Shown here piece by piece: positions 52,972 to 62,930 of a DNA stretch of 64,000 nt (the first letter of the stretch is position 1; every line of letters starts with the position of its first letter). The stretch is taken from the NCBI RefSeq assembly GCF_013112245.1, contig NZ_WVRN01000001.1:1182501-1246500 (forward strand), in the 5' to 3' direction. The notes under the pieces are model-generated. The model ran no database searches. It had not been told where the DNA came from and saw nothing but the letters and a program-made list of their open reading frames with translations. The DNA comes from Ruegeria sp. HKCCD4315 (GTDB lineage Bacteria; Pseudomonadota; Alphaproteobacteria; Rhodobacterales; Rhodobacteraceae). The translations under genes and the position numbers were made by a program.

Positions 52972-54292
52972 TTCTCGCAGCCTTGATGTAAGTCATTGGG
53001 TTCACGGGCTTTCCGTTCACGCGCACCTCATAGTGCAAATGCGTGCCGGTGGACCGTCCGGTGCTACCCATATCAGCAATATGATCCCCGCGCGAGACCC
53101 TTTGACCAACCTTGACGTTGATCTTGGTGTTATGAGCGTAAAGTGTCTCAATTCCAAACGCGTGCTTGATTTTCACAAGCCGTCCGAAACCCGACTGCCA
53201 ACCTGCGTGGGTGACCACACCGTCTGCTGTCGCGAAGATATCAGTGCCGTGCGCACCAGCGAAATCCGCACCGTTATGCATCCGACGACCTCCGGTTTTG
53301 GGGTCGCGGCGTGTGCCAAATCCGCTGGTGAAACGCACTGCACTGTTGACCGGGCTGGCGAAGGGGGCCTTTTCCGCAGCAATCCGGTACAGGTTCAACT
53401 GATCCATCTGTTGAAGCAAAATGTTCGCGCGGGCCTCGTCGGCAGACAGCTCGTCCTCCTCGCCACGCGTGCTAAGGGATAAAGGGGTCAGCGGACCGCC
53501 CATACCGCTATATCCGCGCCGGACCTCTTCGATGATACGATCGGTGGGCATCCCCGCCTGGCGGAACATCTTGTCCAGCGGTTCGACCGAGATCACCATG
53601 GCGTCTTCCAACTGGCGGAAGATCGCGTCGCTGCGCTCTTGCATCAGACGAATTTCCAGTTCCAGTTCGTCCCTCTGAACCAATGCATCTTGCGCGTCCG
53701 AAGCGATCTGGTCGCGTTCTTCGGCAGTGCGTGCCAACGCATCCGTCATGAAGGCCATCTGCACCGGGGCGGTAGAGGCCGTCATATACATGTCGGTGTC
53801 ACTGGTTTCCTGCTTCAGGGTCGCCAGCTCAGTCCGTGCCTCTTCCCGTTGCTTCATGGTGCTGCGCAGGGTGGTTTGGATGACCTCGATGCCGGTCTCA
53901 AGCTCGCGGCGGCGGTTTTCCGACGCCAGCAGCTCGGACTGCATAGCGGAAATCTGCTCAAGCGCTGCATTAAATCGGTCTTGGGCCGCAAGGGCCTCTT
54001 GCGCGCGGGCGTCCCGTTCTGCGGACAGGATGTTCAGGCGTTCCTGATAGGTCGCCTGATCGCGTTTGGCTTGTTCTCTGAAGTTGCCAGACCCGATGCT
54101 GTCCATCAGCAGAATGGCCGTCGCGACCGCTGTCCAGCCGACCATGACAGCAACGCCAGCCACCGCAATCACCTGCGTTTCCGAGCTAAGCCGGATAAAG
54201 CGTGTGTCCTTGTCAGATTTCAGAAAAACCCGGCGTTCCGGGAAATGCCGCTCCAGCAGCGAATGTAACTTTATTGTCAGACGTGTTCGCAC
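52961..54292 (-). CDS. M23 (LytM) family peptidase with coiled-coil
   Basis: 443 residues from a GTG with AGAGGT upstream. A membrane helix (about 41-64, VIAVAGVAVMVGWTAVATAILL) precedes a long coiled-coil (AERDARAQEALAAQDRFNAA, LETGIEVIQTTLRSTMKQRE and more). The C-terminal LytM domain has SGFGTRRDPKTGGRRMHNGADFAG (first zinc His and Asp) and STGTHLHYEVRVNGKPVNP (the HxH motif). It should cleave peptide cross-bridges in the periplasm, or regulate such cleavage; metal ligands look intact. The overlap with the bactofilin gene suggests a shared shape function. Confidence 0.94.
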   Translation of the reverse strand: MRTRLTIKLHSLLERHFPERRVFLKSDKDTRFIRLSSETQVIAVAGVAVMVGWTAVATAILLMDSIGSGNFREQAKRDQATYQERLNILSAERDARAQEALAAQDRFNAALEQISAMQSELLASENRRRELETGIEVIQTTLRSTMKQREEARTELATLKQETSDTDMYMTASTAPVQMAFMTDALARTAEERDQIASDAQDALVQRDELELEIRLMQERSDAIFRQLEDAMVISVEPLDKMFRQAGMPTDRIIEEVRRGYSGMGGPLTPLSLSTRGEEDELSADEARANILLQQMDQLNLYRIAAEKAPFASPVNSAVRFTSGFGTRRDPKTGGRRMHNGADFAGAHGTDIFATADGVVTHAGWQSGFGRLVKIKHAFGIETLYAHNTKINVKVGQRVSRGDHIADMGSTGRSTGTHLHYEVRVNGKPVNPMTYIKAARNVF

Positions 54293-54466
54293 GCGTCTTA
54301 CCTCTCATCCCCAAGATCGGGACCGGTCGTGGTGCAATAGCCGTCCCTTGGGCCGATTGCATAAACGGCTCGTCGTGAACGGGCAAGTTTGTTGACCAAT
54401 CTGCGTCAAACGGCGCAAAAATCCCCCTGAGATCGGCGAGAACTTGCCGAAAATAACGAAGAAGTG

Positions 54467-55306
54467 TCAGTTTGTGACTTCTCCGGGCGCAGGCAGATCC
54501 TCGGTCAGGGGCCAATAGAAATCGGGTGGCAAGCCAGCTTCAGCGCGCTTTTCCTCGTTAAAGGGTGGTTTCAATACGCCGTGAAAATAGCGTCGGACCA
54601 GCGCGTGAAACACATCCTTTGGGTCGGCATTTTCGCGACCGCACAGGAAATGAAACCATTTCGAGCCATAAGCAACATGGCCGACTTCTTCGGCATAGAT
54701 CACCTCAAGAGCCGCAATGGCTTGGTCCAACGTGGCCTTGCGAAAGATCTCGATCATGCCGGGGGTGACATCCAGACCGCGTGCCTCAAGCACCATGGGA
54801 ACAACGGCCAGCCGCCCCATCAGATCTTCGGCAGTGTCCTCGGCAGCGCGCCACATGCCTGCATGGGCGGGCAGGGCGCCGTAATGGCTGCCCATGCTTT
54901 CCAGGCAATCGCAAACCATCTCGAAATGGCGCGATTCTTCTTCGGCGCATTTCACCCAGTCGTCGTAGAACCCGATGGGCATGGAAACGTGACCGAACCT
55001 GGCAATGATGTCCCAGTGCAGATCGACGGCGTTCAATTCGATATGGGCCACGGCGTGCAACAGCGCGATACGCCCGGCCTCGGTCCCGGGTTTCCGCTTT
55101 GGCACTTCGCGGGGCGACAAAAGCTCGGGCTTGTCTGGGCGGGCGGGGTTCAAGGGGGGTGTTGCCGTGCCAATCTCGATTGGGTCAGTTTCGCCCTTGC
55201 GAGCAGCAAACCAAGCGGCGGCGTGCGCTTTGGACAGGGCGGTCTTGGCCCGCCCGTCCGCTGTTGTCAGAACCTCTGTCGCCATCTGTGTCAGTGTCTT
55301 GGTCAC
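54467..55306 (-). CDS. DUF455 family ferritin-like protein
   Basis: 279 residues of DUF455, helical bundle proteins with a likely di-iron site. The pattern ALLHAVAHIELNAVDLHWDI (E and H ligands), CAEEESRHFEMVCDCLESMG (ExxRH), and ALEVIYAEEVGHVAYGSKWF (ExxxH) is that of a di-iron carboxylate centre. The reaction is unknown. The GTG at 55306 has GGAG upstream; two other starts, at 55357 and 55285, are possible. It is downstream of bcp on the same strand and could be cotranscribed with it, since only 69 bp separate them. Confidence 0.85.
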   Translation of the reverse strand: MTKTLTQMATEVLTTADGRAKTALSKAHAAAWFAARKGETDPIEIGTATPPLNPARPDKPELLSPREVPKRKPGTEAGRIALLHAVAHIELNAVDLHWDIIARFGHVSMPIGFYDDWVKCAEEESRHFEMVCDCLESMGSHYGALPAHAGMWRAAEDTAEDLMGRLAVVPMVLEARGLDVTPGMIEIFRKATLDQAIAALEVIYAEEVGHVAYGSKWFHFLCGRENADPKDVFHALVRRYFHGVLKPPFNEEKRAEAGLPPDFYWPLTEDLPAPGEVTN

Positions 55307-55375
55307 GGGGTCGCTCCGCCTCGGTCGTGTCGAGGCGGGTCTTAAACCGGATGGCATGACAGGTCGAGGGGGGGC

Positions 55376-55837
55376 TTACAGCGCCTTCACCGCCTCAAGC
55401 ACCTCGTCCACATGACCGGGCACTTTGACTTTGCGCCAGACCTTGGCAATGCGACCTTCAGCATCAATTACAAAGGTCGAACGTTCGATGCCCATCGACT
55501 TGCGCCCATACATGTTCTTTTCCACCCAGACGCCATAGTCCTCGCAAACGGTCGAGTTTTCATCCGACAGAAGCGGCGTGGTCAGCCCATGCTTGGCCAC
55601 GAACTTCTCATGCTTTGCGACGCTGTCGCGTGAGATGCCGAAAACGTGAGCACCCGCATCCGCAAAGGCCTGAAGCTGTTCTGAAAAACCGATGGATTCC
55701 TTCGTGCAGCCCGGCGTATCATCACGGGGATAGAAGAACAAAACCACGGTGCCACCGCGCAACGCCGAAAGCGTCACCTCGCCACCGCCGTCGCGCGGCA
55801 AAGTGAAGTCGGGGGCCATGTCAGAAATATCGGGCAT
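55376..55837 (-). CDS. bcp: Thiol peroxidase (peroxiredoxin), Bcp family
   Basis: 153 residues with the thioredoxin-like peroxiredoxin fold. The peroxidatic Cys44 is in YPRDDTPGCTKES and the conserved Arg in ERSTFVIDAEGRIAKVWRKV. The resolving Cys expected five residues later (TPGCTxxAC in the E. coli enzyme) is missing: the sequence reads CTKESIGF. Cys98 (NSTVCEDYG) is the only other cysteine, so it is either a one-Cys type or uses a different partner. It reduces hydroperoxides in the cytosol. Confidence 0.95.
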   Translation of the reverse strand: MPDISDMAPDFTLPRDGGGEVTLSALRGGTVVLFFYPRDDTPGCTKESIGFSEQLQAFADAGAHVFGISRDSVAKHEKFVAKHGLTTPLLSDENSTVCEDYGVWVEKNMYGRKSMGIERSTFVIDAEGRIAKVWRKVKVPGHVDEVLEAVKAL

Positions 55838-55905
55838 TGGAAACTCCGCTAAAGGTTTTTAAAGGCTGCCTGATATCATAGGGCGACACGTGCGGGTTGG
55901 AAGGC

Positions 55906-58900
55906 GTGAATAGCAAATTGAAGCAACGCGAGGACGACGAAGGGGAGGCACCGAACAAACCGGTACGCCGCCGGTCGCGTCGTCGCGCTGCCGGGATTTG
56001 GGCCATGCGCGGGGCGATCATGCTGGTGCTGCTGGCGATGTTCACCGGTTTCATGATTGTGGGCCAAAGGATGCACGCGCCCGCCTGGCTCAGGGACAGG
56101 GTCGAGACGCGGTTGGAACAGGCTCTGGGCGGGCTGCAAATCCGGTTTGGTGACGTCAGTTTTATCATCCATGAGGGCTGGCGGCCCCGGCTGCGCCTGA
56201 CCGATGTGTCCATCAGCGACGCGGCGGGCCAACAGATTGCACAGGTCTCGGATATGCGCGCCAGCCTTGCTATGCGGCCTTTGCTGCGTGGGCATGTCCG
56301 CCCGAAACGCATTATCCTGAGCGGTGCGCAGATCGCGCTGACCCGCGACACGGATGGGGCTTTGATCCTGACCGTCGGATCAGGCAGCGCACCGGTGCAA
56401 GAGGCACCGAATCTGGCGGAGTTGATCGAGGCGTCTGATCAGGTGTTCCTGTCTCCGGCACTGTCTGCACTGACTTCGGTCGAACTTGATGCAATCACGC
56501 TGGATTACCTGGATTTGCGGCAGGGGCGGTCCTGGGTGCTGGATGGCGGGCATATTCAGGCAAACCGCAGCGATAATGAGGTGCGACTGGCCACCGGGTT
56601 CTCGGTTCTGGCCGGGCGGGACTACGTCAGCGCGATCGAGGCCAACTATTCCAGTACGCTTGGCAGTCCAGCTGCGCAGTTTGGCATCTCGGTCTCGGAC
56701 CTGCCCGCAGAAGACATCGCCGGCCAAAGCCCCGTGCTTGCGTGGTTGCAGGTTCTGAGGGCCCCAATCTCGGGGGCTTTGCGGGGCAGTATCGACGAAA
56801 GCGGTGCTATCGGGACAGGTTTTGCAACTCTCAACCTTGGTGCGGGGGCCGTGCAACCCAATCCCGAAACACGTCCGGTGCCGTTTGAATCTGCCCGCAC
56901 CTATTTCACTTATGATCCGAAATCCCAGGCGCTGAACTTCAACGAGGTTTCGGTGGTTTCTGCCTGGGGTAAAGTACAGGCGGACGGCACGGCATTTCTG
57001 CAGGGCGTGGAAGAGGGCGTTCTGGACAGCCTGACCGCGCAGATGCGTTTGTCCGGCATCAACGTGAACCCCGCCAATCTGTTTCCCGAACCAATCCAAC
57101 TGTCGCGCGCCAGCGTGGATTTCAAAATGGTCTTGGACCCGTTCGAGTTGCAGCTAGGGCAGGTTACCATCGAAGACCCGGGGCACATCATACGCGCGTT
57201 TGGGGTGCTGAGCGGTCGTCCTGACGGTTGGGCGGTCAAGCTGGATGCCCATCTGGATCAGATGACCTCGGACAAGGTGCTCAGTTACTGGCCTGAGCGC
57301 TTGGCGCCCAAGCCGCGTGAGTGGGTCACCGATAATCTGTACGAAGGGGTTCTGTCGGATATGGACTTTGCCCTTCGGCTTGAACCTGGATCGAAACCCG
57401 ATCTGTATTTGGATTTCGGATTCGAGAAGGCCAAAATCCAGTTCGTTAAAACGCTGCCGCCAATCGAAAACGCGCAGGGTCAGGCAAGTCTGCTCAATCA
57501 GCGCTTTACCGTTACCGCACAGCAGGGGGTGGTGATTGCCGATGAAGGTGGTGCCGTGGATGCTTCGGGCACGTCGTTCATCATACCTGATACGGATATC
57601 AAGAAATCAGCCCCTGCAATCGCGCGTATCCAAGCCAAAGGCAGTGTGACGGCGGCCTTGTCGCTGTTGGATCGTCCGCCTCTTGAATTGTTGACTAAGG
57701 CCGGGCTGCCTGTCGACCTTGCCGACGGAACGGCATCTTTGGCTGGTACGTTATCGTTGCCGCTGAAAAAGGGGCTCAAGTTTCAGGACACCGAGTTTCA
57801 CTTCGACGGCCATCTGGCCAACCTGTTGAGCGATCGTCTGGTACCCGGATTTACTGTCAGCGCCGCTTTGCTGGATCTGTCCGGAAACCAGTCCGGTGTT
57901 CAGATCAAAGGGCAGGGACAATTCGGAGATGTCCCGCTTGAGGCGCTTTGGCAGCAGCCGATTGATGGAAAAACCGCACAGCGCAGTACATTGACAGGCC
58001 AGATCGAATTGTCGCCACGCCTAATGGATGAAATCGGCGCAGGGCTTCCGCCGGGGATGTTGACCGGGTCCGGGATTGCGGACATCTCCTTGGGGCTTGG
58101 CGCGGACGAGCCACCGAAGCTGTCCGTTTCGTCGGACTTGCAGGGCGTTGCGCTTGCGATCCCGGAACTTGGTTGGCGCAAAGCGACGTCCGCTTCGGGA
58201 TCTCTGACCGCCGAAGCAACCTTGGGTAAACAGCTGAAAGTGGACAGCCTGCGCATTGAGGGCGCTGGCCTGCGGACCAGCGCCTCCATCACGTTTCGGG
58301 ACAACGGCGATTTTGATCGCATCCAATTCAGCTCATTCGATATTGGTAATTGGTTGGCGGTTCCCGCCGAGATGATCGGACGTGGTGATACCGTCCCGGA
58401 CATACGCGTGCTGGGCGGTGTGCTGGATATGGGAAAAGCGACGTTTGGCGAAAGCAGCGGTGGTGGCGGGGCTGGTCCCAAGCTGGATGTTGCACTGGAC
58501 CGCCTGCAAATCACCGAAGCTGTGGCGCTGACGGGTTTTCGGGGCTCATTTCAAACAACCGGGGGGGTGAACGGGGGATTTACGGCGCAGGTCAATGGTG
58601 GGGCAGCGGTTTCAGGGCAGGTGACCCCACGTGGAAACCGCAGCGCTGTGACGCTGACATCGAAAGACGCGGGGGCCGTGCTGCGTTCTGCCGGGGTGCT
58701 GACCCAAGCACGTGGCGGAGATATGAACCTGAACCTCGAGCCGGTCACAGCGCCCGGCAACTACGACGTTATTCTGAGGATTGTGAACACACGCATCACC
58801 GATGCTCCTGCCATGGCGGCATTGCTGAACGCGATCAGCCTTGTTGGCCTGCTGGACGAGATGGCTGGACAGGGCATCTTTTTCTCGGCCATAGACAGCC

Positions 58901-59283
58901 GCATGAGGGTCACGCCCACCGAGATCAAAGTGCTCAGCGGCAGTGCAGTCGGACCATCCATGGGCCTGTCCTTCGATGGCACCATCGACACAGTGAACGA
59001 GATGCTAAACCTGCGCGGGGCCATTTCGCCGATCTATTTGCTGAATGCCGTCGGCAGCGTCTTTACCCGCAAGGGAGAGGGGGTGTTTGGTTTTAACTAT
59101 ACCCTCAAAGGACCGCTCGCGTCGCCGAAAGTGTCGGTCAACCCCTTGTCTGGCCTTGCTCCGCTGTTTCTGCGCGACCTGCTGCGCCAGCCCGCCCCAA
59201 AGGTGTCAGACGGCCCCAATGCGGTTCCCCTGAAACCAGACGAGCCGAAACCCACCTTTGGCTCGCGTCCCAGCGACCGCTGA
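55906..59283 (+). CDS. Large AsmA/YhdP-like membrane-anchored protein (DUF3971)
   Basis: 1,125 residues. A basic cytoplasmic head (VRRRSRRRAAGIW) and one membrane helix (GAIMLVLLAMFTGFMIVGQ) are followed by a very long periplasmic domain rich in beta structure. The repeats of short strands resemble AsmA/YhdP-type proteins, and the late segment NAISLVGLLDEMAGQGIFFS followed by RGAISPIYLLNAVGSVFTRK is the family's conserved C-terminal part. These proteins are thought to form bridges that move phospholipids to the outer membrane. It starts with GTG or a TTG three codons earlier; both have weak ribosome sites. It lies divergent from bcp and upstream of queA. Confidence 0.9.
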   Translation: MNSKLKQREDDEGEAPNKPVRRRSRRRAAGIWAMRGAIMLVLLAMFTGFMIVGQRMHAPAWLRDRVETRLEQALGGLQIRFGDVSFIIHEGWRPRLRLTDVSISDAAGQQIAQVSDMRASLAMRPLLRGHVRPKRIILSGAQIALTRDTDGALILTVGSGSAPVQEAPNLAELIEASDQVFLSPALSALTSVELDAITLDYLDLRQGRSWVLDGGHIQANRSDNEVRLATGFSVLAGRDYVSAIEANYSSTLGSPAAQFGISVSDLPAEDIAGQSPVLAWLQVLRAPISGALRGSIDESGAIGTGFATLNLGAGAVQPNPETRPVPFESARTYFTYDPKSQALNFNEVSVVSAWGKVQADGTAFLQGVEEGVLDSLTAQMRLSGINVNPANLFPEPIQLSRASVDFKMVLDPFELQLGQVTIEDPGHIIRAFGVLSGRPDGWAVKLDAHLDQMTSDKVLSYWPERLAPKPREWVTDNLYEGVLSDMDFALRLEPGSKPDLYLDFGFEKAKIQFVKTLPPIENAQGQASLLNQRFTVTAQQGVVIADEGGAVDASGTSFIIPDTDIKKSAPAIARIQAKGSVTAALSLLDRPPLELLTKAGLPVDLADGTASLAGTLSLPLKKGLKFQDTEFHFDGHLANLLSDRLVPGFTVSAALLDLSGNQSGVQIKGQGQFGDVPLEALWQQPIDGKTAQRSTLTGQIELSPRLMDEIGAGLPPGMLTGSGIADISLGLGADEPPKLSVSSDLQGVALAIPELGWRKATSASGSLTAEATLGKQLKVDSLRIEGAGLRTSASITFRDNGDFDRIQFSSFDIGNWLAVPAEMIGRGDTVPDIRVLGGVLDMGKATFGESSGGGGAGPKLDVALDRLQITEAVALTGFRGSFQTTGGVNGGFTAQVNGGAAVSGQVTPRGNRSAVTLTSKDAGAVLRSAGVLTQARGGDMNLNLEPVTAPGNYDVILRIVNTRITDAPAMAALLNAISLVGLLDEMAGQGIFFSAIDSRMRVTPTEIKVLSGSAVGPSMGLSFDGTIDTVNEMLNLRGAISPIYLLNAVGSVFTRKGEGVFGFNYTLKGPLASPKVSVNPLSGLAPLFLRDLLRQPAPKVSDGPNAVPLKPDEPKPTFGSRPSDR

Positions 59284-59325
59284 GAGCATATGGCCGAATC
59301 CCTTTCGGGGATGTATGGCGCGCGC

Positions 59326-60372
59326 ATGAAACTCAGCGATTTTGATTTCCATCTGCCCGAAGACCTGATTGCCACGCGACCTGCCAGTCCGCGCTCGTCT
59401 GCGCGTTTGCTGGTGGCACAGGGCGATGTGACGACGGACAGCCATGTGTTCGACCTGCCGGATTTTCTGCAACCAGGCGATCGGCTGGTTCTGAATGACA
59501 CGCGCGTTATCCCGGCACGGCTGAACGGGCGCCGTCATCGGGACAGTGCGCAAGGCCCGGTCTCGGCAGGGATTGAGGCCACATTGCTGGACCCTCAGGC
59601 CGATGGCACATGGTCGGCACTGATCAAGCCGCTGAAAAAAGTGAAGATTGGGGAAGAGATTGTCTTCTCGGACGATCTGAGTGCAACGCTGTGCAAGGTT
59701 GAGGACGGTCAGGCGTATCTGAGGTTCAACCTGAGCGGAGAGGATTTTGATGCCGCGTTAGAGCAGGCCGGTGCGATGCCCCTGCCACCTTATATCGCGG
59801 CCAAACGTCCCGCGGATGAACAGGATAGGACCGATTACCAAACCATCTGGGCGCGAAATTCTGGTGCGGTTGCCGCCCCGACCGCCTCGTTGCATTTCGA
59901 TGATGCGCTGATGAGCGCGTTAGCGGACCGAGGTGTTGGTTTCACGCACGTCACCCTTCACGTGGGCGCAGGCACGTTCCTGCCCGTCAAAGTAGAAGAC
60001 GTGACGACCCACAAGATGCATGCAGAATGGGGGCAGGTGAGCCCTGAGGCAGCAGCCGAGATTCAGGCGACCAAAGACGCAGGCGGGCGTGTAATCCCGG
60101 TGGGCACCACGGCATTGAGGTTGATCGAAAGCGCCGCGCTGTCCGGAACAATCCAACCTTGGGAAGGGGACACCGATATATTCATCTATCCCGGTTTCAA
60201 GTTCCACGTCACCGACGCGCTGATGACCAATTTCCACCTGCCGAAATCAACGCTGTTGATGCTGGTGTCGGCGCTCATGGGGCAAGACCGGATGCTTAAA
60301 GTGTATGATCATGCGATTGAGCAGAAATACCGTTTCTTTTCTTACGGCGACGCGTCGCTTTTAATCCCGTGA
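59326..60372 (+). CDS. queA: S-adenosylmethionine:tRNA ribosyltransferase-isomerase
   Basis: Adds the epoxycyclopentanediol group to preQ1 in tRNA, a step of queuosine synthesis. 348 residues: [20 protein letters not shown] (normal start), [49 protein letters not shown] and [20 protein letters not shown]. The frame opens 12 codons upstream (ATG at 59290, with GAGAG before it), but the QueA N-terminus aligns with the ATG at 59326. It is 43 bp downstream of the AsmA-type gene and likely cotranscribed. Confidence 0.96.
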   Translation: MKLSDFDFHLPEDLIATRPASPRSSARLLVAQGDVTTDSHVFDLPDFLQPGDRLVLNDTRVIPARLNGRRHRDSAQGPVSAGIEATLLDPQADGTWSALIKPLKKVKIGEEIVFSDDLSATLCKVEDGQAYLRFNLSGEDFDAALEQAGAMPLPPYIAAKRPADEQDRTDYQTIWARNSGAVAAPTASLHFDDALMSALADRGVGFTHVTLHVGAGTFLPVKVEDVTTHKMHAEWGQVSPEAAAEIQATKDAGGRVIPVGTTALRLIESAALSGTIQPWEGDTDIFIYPGFKFHVTDALMTNFHLPKSTLLMLVSALMGQDRMLKVYDHAIEQKYRFFSYGDASLLIP

Positions 60373-60483
60373 AGGGCGCAGGCGAAGCATCAAAACAGTT
60401 CAATGTCGTAGACAAGCGCGACAGAAGCGGTCTTTGATCGCAGAACAGCTCGCACTTTAGGTTGGCATCAGTCGGAGACCCCA

Positions 60484-61761
60484 ATGATTCAGGTTCTTTC
60501 CAGCGCATGGGCGTTGCTGCTCGGCATGGGGTTGCTGATGGTCGGAAACGGCCTTCAAGGCACGCTTCTGGGTGTCCGGGGCGAAATCGAAGGGTTCTCG
60601 ACGCTGCAGATGTCATTTGTGATGTCAGCCTATTTTGTCGGTTTCCTCGGTGGCTCTCGTCTTGCACCTGAAATGATCCGACGCGTGGGTCATGTACGGG
60701 TTTTTGCGGCGCTGGCGTCTTTCATTTCGGCCGTCATGATTATGTACCCGATGCTCACGGACCCAATCGCTTGGGTTTTGGGGCGGGTGGTGATTGGCTT
60801 CTGTTTCTCGGGCGTGTATGTCACCGCAGAAAGCTGGCTGAACAACGCGGCCAATAACGAGAACCGGGGGCAGGCATTGTCCCTGTATATGATTGTTCAG
60901 ATGTCAGGGATCATTGGTGCGCAAGCCCTGTTCCTGGTCGGTGATCCGGCGGGATATGAGACCTTTGTCATCGCTTCGATCCTGGTATCTGTGTCTTTTG
61001 CGCCAATTTTGCTGTCCATTTCACCAACACCGGCCTTTGACACCACCAAGCCCATGACCCTACGCGAATTGATGCAAAAATCGCCGCTGGGCTGTATCGG
61101 CTTGTTCCTTTTGGGAGGGGTTTTCTCTGCTCAGTTCGGTATGTCCGCGGTGTACGGGGCGCAGGCGGGGCTGAGCCTTGTTGAAATCTCAACCTTTGTA
61201 GCTGCCTTCTACGTTGGTGCGGTTGTGCTTCAATATCCGCTGGGGTGGTTTTCGGATCGCATGGACCGGCGTGTTCTGATCTTTCTGGTCGCAACGGTAG
61301 GGGCGGTCGCGGCCCTCGCAGGAATGCTCTACGGGGTGACTTTCGAAATCCTGTTGGTCTCGGCTTTTTTGATCGGCGGTATGTCCAACCCGTTGTATTC
61401 ATTGTTGATCGCACATACCAACGACTTTCTGGAACACGAAGATATGGCCGCCGCGTCCGGTGGCCTTGTGTTCATCAACGGCTTAGGTGCCGTCGCAGGT
61501 CCATTGATCACCGGTTGGCTGATGGACGATGCCGTGTTCGGCCCGCCCGGCTTTTTCCTGATCATTGCTGTGCTGCTGTTCTTCCTTGCGGTGTATTCCG
61601 CATATCGGATGACGCAGCGCGCCTCGGTTCCCGTGGACGAAACCGGCACAATGGCGACATTGTATCCAACAGCGTCACCAGTCGCATTCGAAGTTGCGCA
61701 AGAGGTTGCGATCGAAGCAGCCGAAGCAGAAGCAGAAGAAAGCGCGCAGGAAACCGCTTAA
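60484..61761 (+). CDS. MFS transporter
   Basis: 425 residues with twelve hydrophobic helices, no large central loop, and a short acidic C-terminal tail (EAAEAEAEESAQETA). Major-facilitator features are the A-motif-like stretch GFLGGSRLAPEMIRRVGHVRV after helix 2, and GWFSDRMDRRVLI in the second half. RVVIGFCFSGVYVTAESWLN is typical of the YcaD-like branch. The substrate is not clear; members of this group include drug and small-acid exporters. CGGAGA precedes the ATG. 111 bp separate it from queA. Confidence 0.9.
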   Translation: MIQVLSSAWALLLGMGLLMVGNGLQGTLLGVRGEIEGFSTLQMSFVMSAYFVGFLGGSRLAPEMIRRVGHVRVFAALASFISAVMIMYPMLTDPIAWVLGRVVIGFCFSGVYVTAESWLNNAANNENRGQALSLYMIVQMSGIIGAQALFLVGDPAGYETFVIASILVSVSFAPILLSISPTPAFDTTKPMTLRELMQKSPLGCIGLFLLGGVFSAQFGMSAVYGAQAGLSLVEISTFVAAFYVGAVVLQYPLGWFSDRMDRRVLIFLVATVGAVAALAGMLYGVTFEILLVSAFLIGGMSNPLYSLLIAHTNDFLEHEDMAAASGGLVFINGLGAVAGPLITGWLMDDAVFGPPGFFLIIAVLLFFLAVYSAYRMTQRASVPVDETGTMATLYPTASPVAFEVAQEVAIEAAEAEAEESAQETA

Positions 61762-61870
61762 GACACGAATTTATGTCGAATATGTTGCAATATGTTACTG
61801 TAACAGTTCTGTAAAACGGCCTTAAATGACCTTACGTCCCTTTTGCGGGCATAAGACGGAGTTTAAGGCA

Positions 61871-62446
61871 ATGGCAACGCCTGAAGAGGTATTGAGTTTT
61901 TGGTTAGATAAAGTTGGTCCGAAAGGCTGGTACATACAGGATGAGGCGCTGGATGCAGAAATCCGCGATCGTTTCCTGTCAACTTGGGAGGCAGCGGTAG
62001 AGGGCAAGTTTTCGCTCTGGCTGACATATCCCAGCGGCGCACTGGCTTACATTATTTTGACGGACCAGTTTCCACGTAACATGTTCCGGGGTCAGGCGCG
62101 TGCTTTCGCGACAGACCGGGCGGCTTTGGCGGCGGCGAAATGCGCGGTCGACAAAGGCTGGGACAAAAAGATCGACGAACCGGCGCGGCAGTTCTTTTAC
62201 CTGCCCTTGATGCATTCAGAAAACCTGTGCGATCAGGAGCGCTGTGTGAGGTTGATTTGCGAAAACCTGAGCCGCGACACAAGCAATCTGCTGCATGCGC
62301 GGGCGCATCGCGAAGTGATCCGCAAGTTTGGCCGGTTCCCGTATCGAAACGAAGCGCTGTCGCGTAATTCGACCCCCCACGAGGTCGCATATGTCGACAT
62401 GGGTGGTTACGGCACCACCGTGCGCGAGCTTCAAGCGACCGTTTGA
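61871..62446 (+). CDS. DUF924 family protein
   Basis: 191 residues. DUF924 is an all-helical family with a TPR-like fold. Recognised by MATPEEVLSFWLDKVGPKGW, LAYIILTDQFPRNMFRG, AFATDRAALAAAKCAVDKGW, FFYLPLMHSENLCDQERCVR and RFPYRNEALSRNSTPHE. The role is unknown. The ATG at 61871 is preferred, with GACGGAG upstream; earlier codons are open but do not resemble the family. Confidence 0.9.
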   Translation: MATPEEVLSFWLDKVGPKGWYIQDEALDAEIRDRFLSTWEAAVEGKFSLWLTYPSGALAYIILTDQFPRNMFRGQARAFATDRAALAAAKCAVDKGWDKKIDEPARQFFYLPLMHSENLCDQERCVRLICENLSRDTSNLLHARAHREVIRKFGRFPYRNEALSRNSTPHEVAYVDMGGYGTTVRELQATV

Positions 62447-62467
62447 CGGCACCCGACGTGTTGGCAG

Positions 62468-62489
62468 GCCGCGCAGTATTTTGCGCGGC
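62468..62489. terminator. Hairpin between two convergent genes
   Basis: GCCGCGCA pairs with TGCGCGGC around a six-base loop, between the DUF924 stop and the stop of the convergent coiled-coil gene. Neither strand has a T-run. Confidence 0.4.
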
Positions 62490-62495
62490 GCAGCC

Positions 62496-62930
62496 TCATG
62501 AACCTGGCTCGCACCCTTTGAAATCCAGTACGCGCTGAGACACGATGTCGGCACCCTTTTCGATGGTTTGAGCAATCAGAACCTGAGGTTCGTCCGACAG
62601 GCTGCTCAACCGTTCCTGCGCTGCCTGTAACTTTTGTTCCAAACTGTTCAGGCGGGCCAAGGCTGACCGGAGCTCTTGCGCGGCTGCACTATTCGCCCCA
62701 GGATTTTCCAGCGACAAATCGGCCAGGTCTGCACGCAATGCCGCAAGCTCTGTTCTCGTGCCATTCACTTCATCCCGGATAGGGGCAACAGCTTGCACGG
62801 TTTGGGAAAACTCTGCTGTGATGCTCTCGACCTTGGACGCAAGTTGCCAGCCCAGAAACAGACACAGCGCCACAAGGATCAATGTGGCGTTGAGCAGAGC
62901 AAGCAGCAGGTCTTTAAGGGTTTTTGCCAT
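62496..62930 (-). CDS. Membrane-anchored coiled-coil protein
   Basis: 144 residues from the ATG at 62930 (GAGG six bases upstream). One membrane helix (LLLALLNATLILVALCLFLGW, about 7-27) is followed by a periplasmic or cytoplasmic coiled-coil (TAEFSQTVQAVAPIRDEVNG; TRTELAALRADLADLSLENP; AAAQELRSALARLNSLEQKL) and an end with a single Cys near the C-terminus (LDFKGCEPGS). No family is recognised; it looks like a structural or partner protein. It is transcribed divergently from lpd. Confidence 0.65.
   Translation of the reverse strand: MAKTLKDLLLALLNATLILVALCLFLGWQLASKVESITAEFSQTVQAVAPIRDEVNGTRTELAALRADLADLSLENPGANSAAAQELRSALARLNSLEQKLQAAQERLSSLSDEPQVLIAQTIEKGADIVSQRVLDFKGCEPGS

Noticed and set aside
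54464..55345. 293-codon plus-strand frame opposite the DUF455 gene
   Set aside because: Shadow frame; Gly/His-rich and unlike any family.
61690..61760. Glu/Ala repeats at the end of the MFS gene
   Set aside because: Just a short low-complexity acidic tail; not a repeat element.
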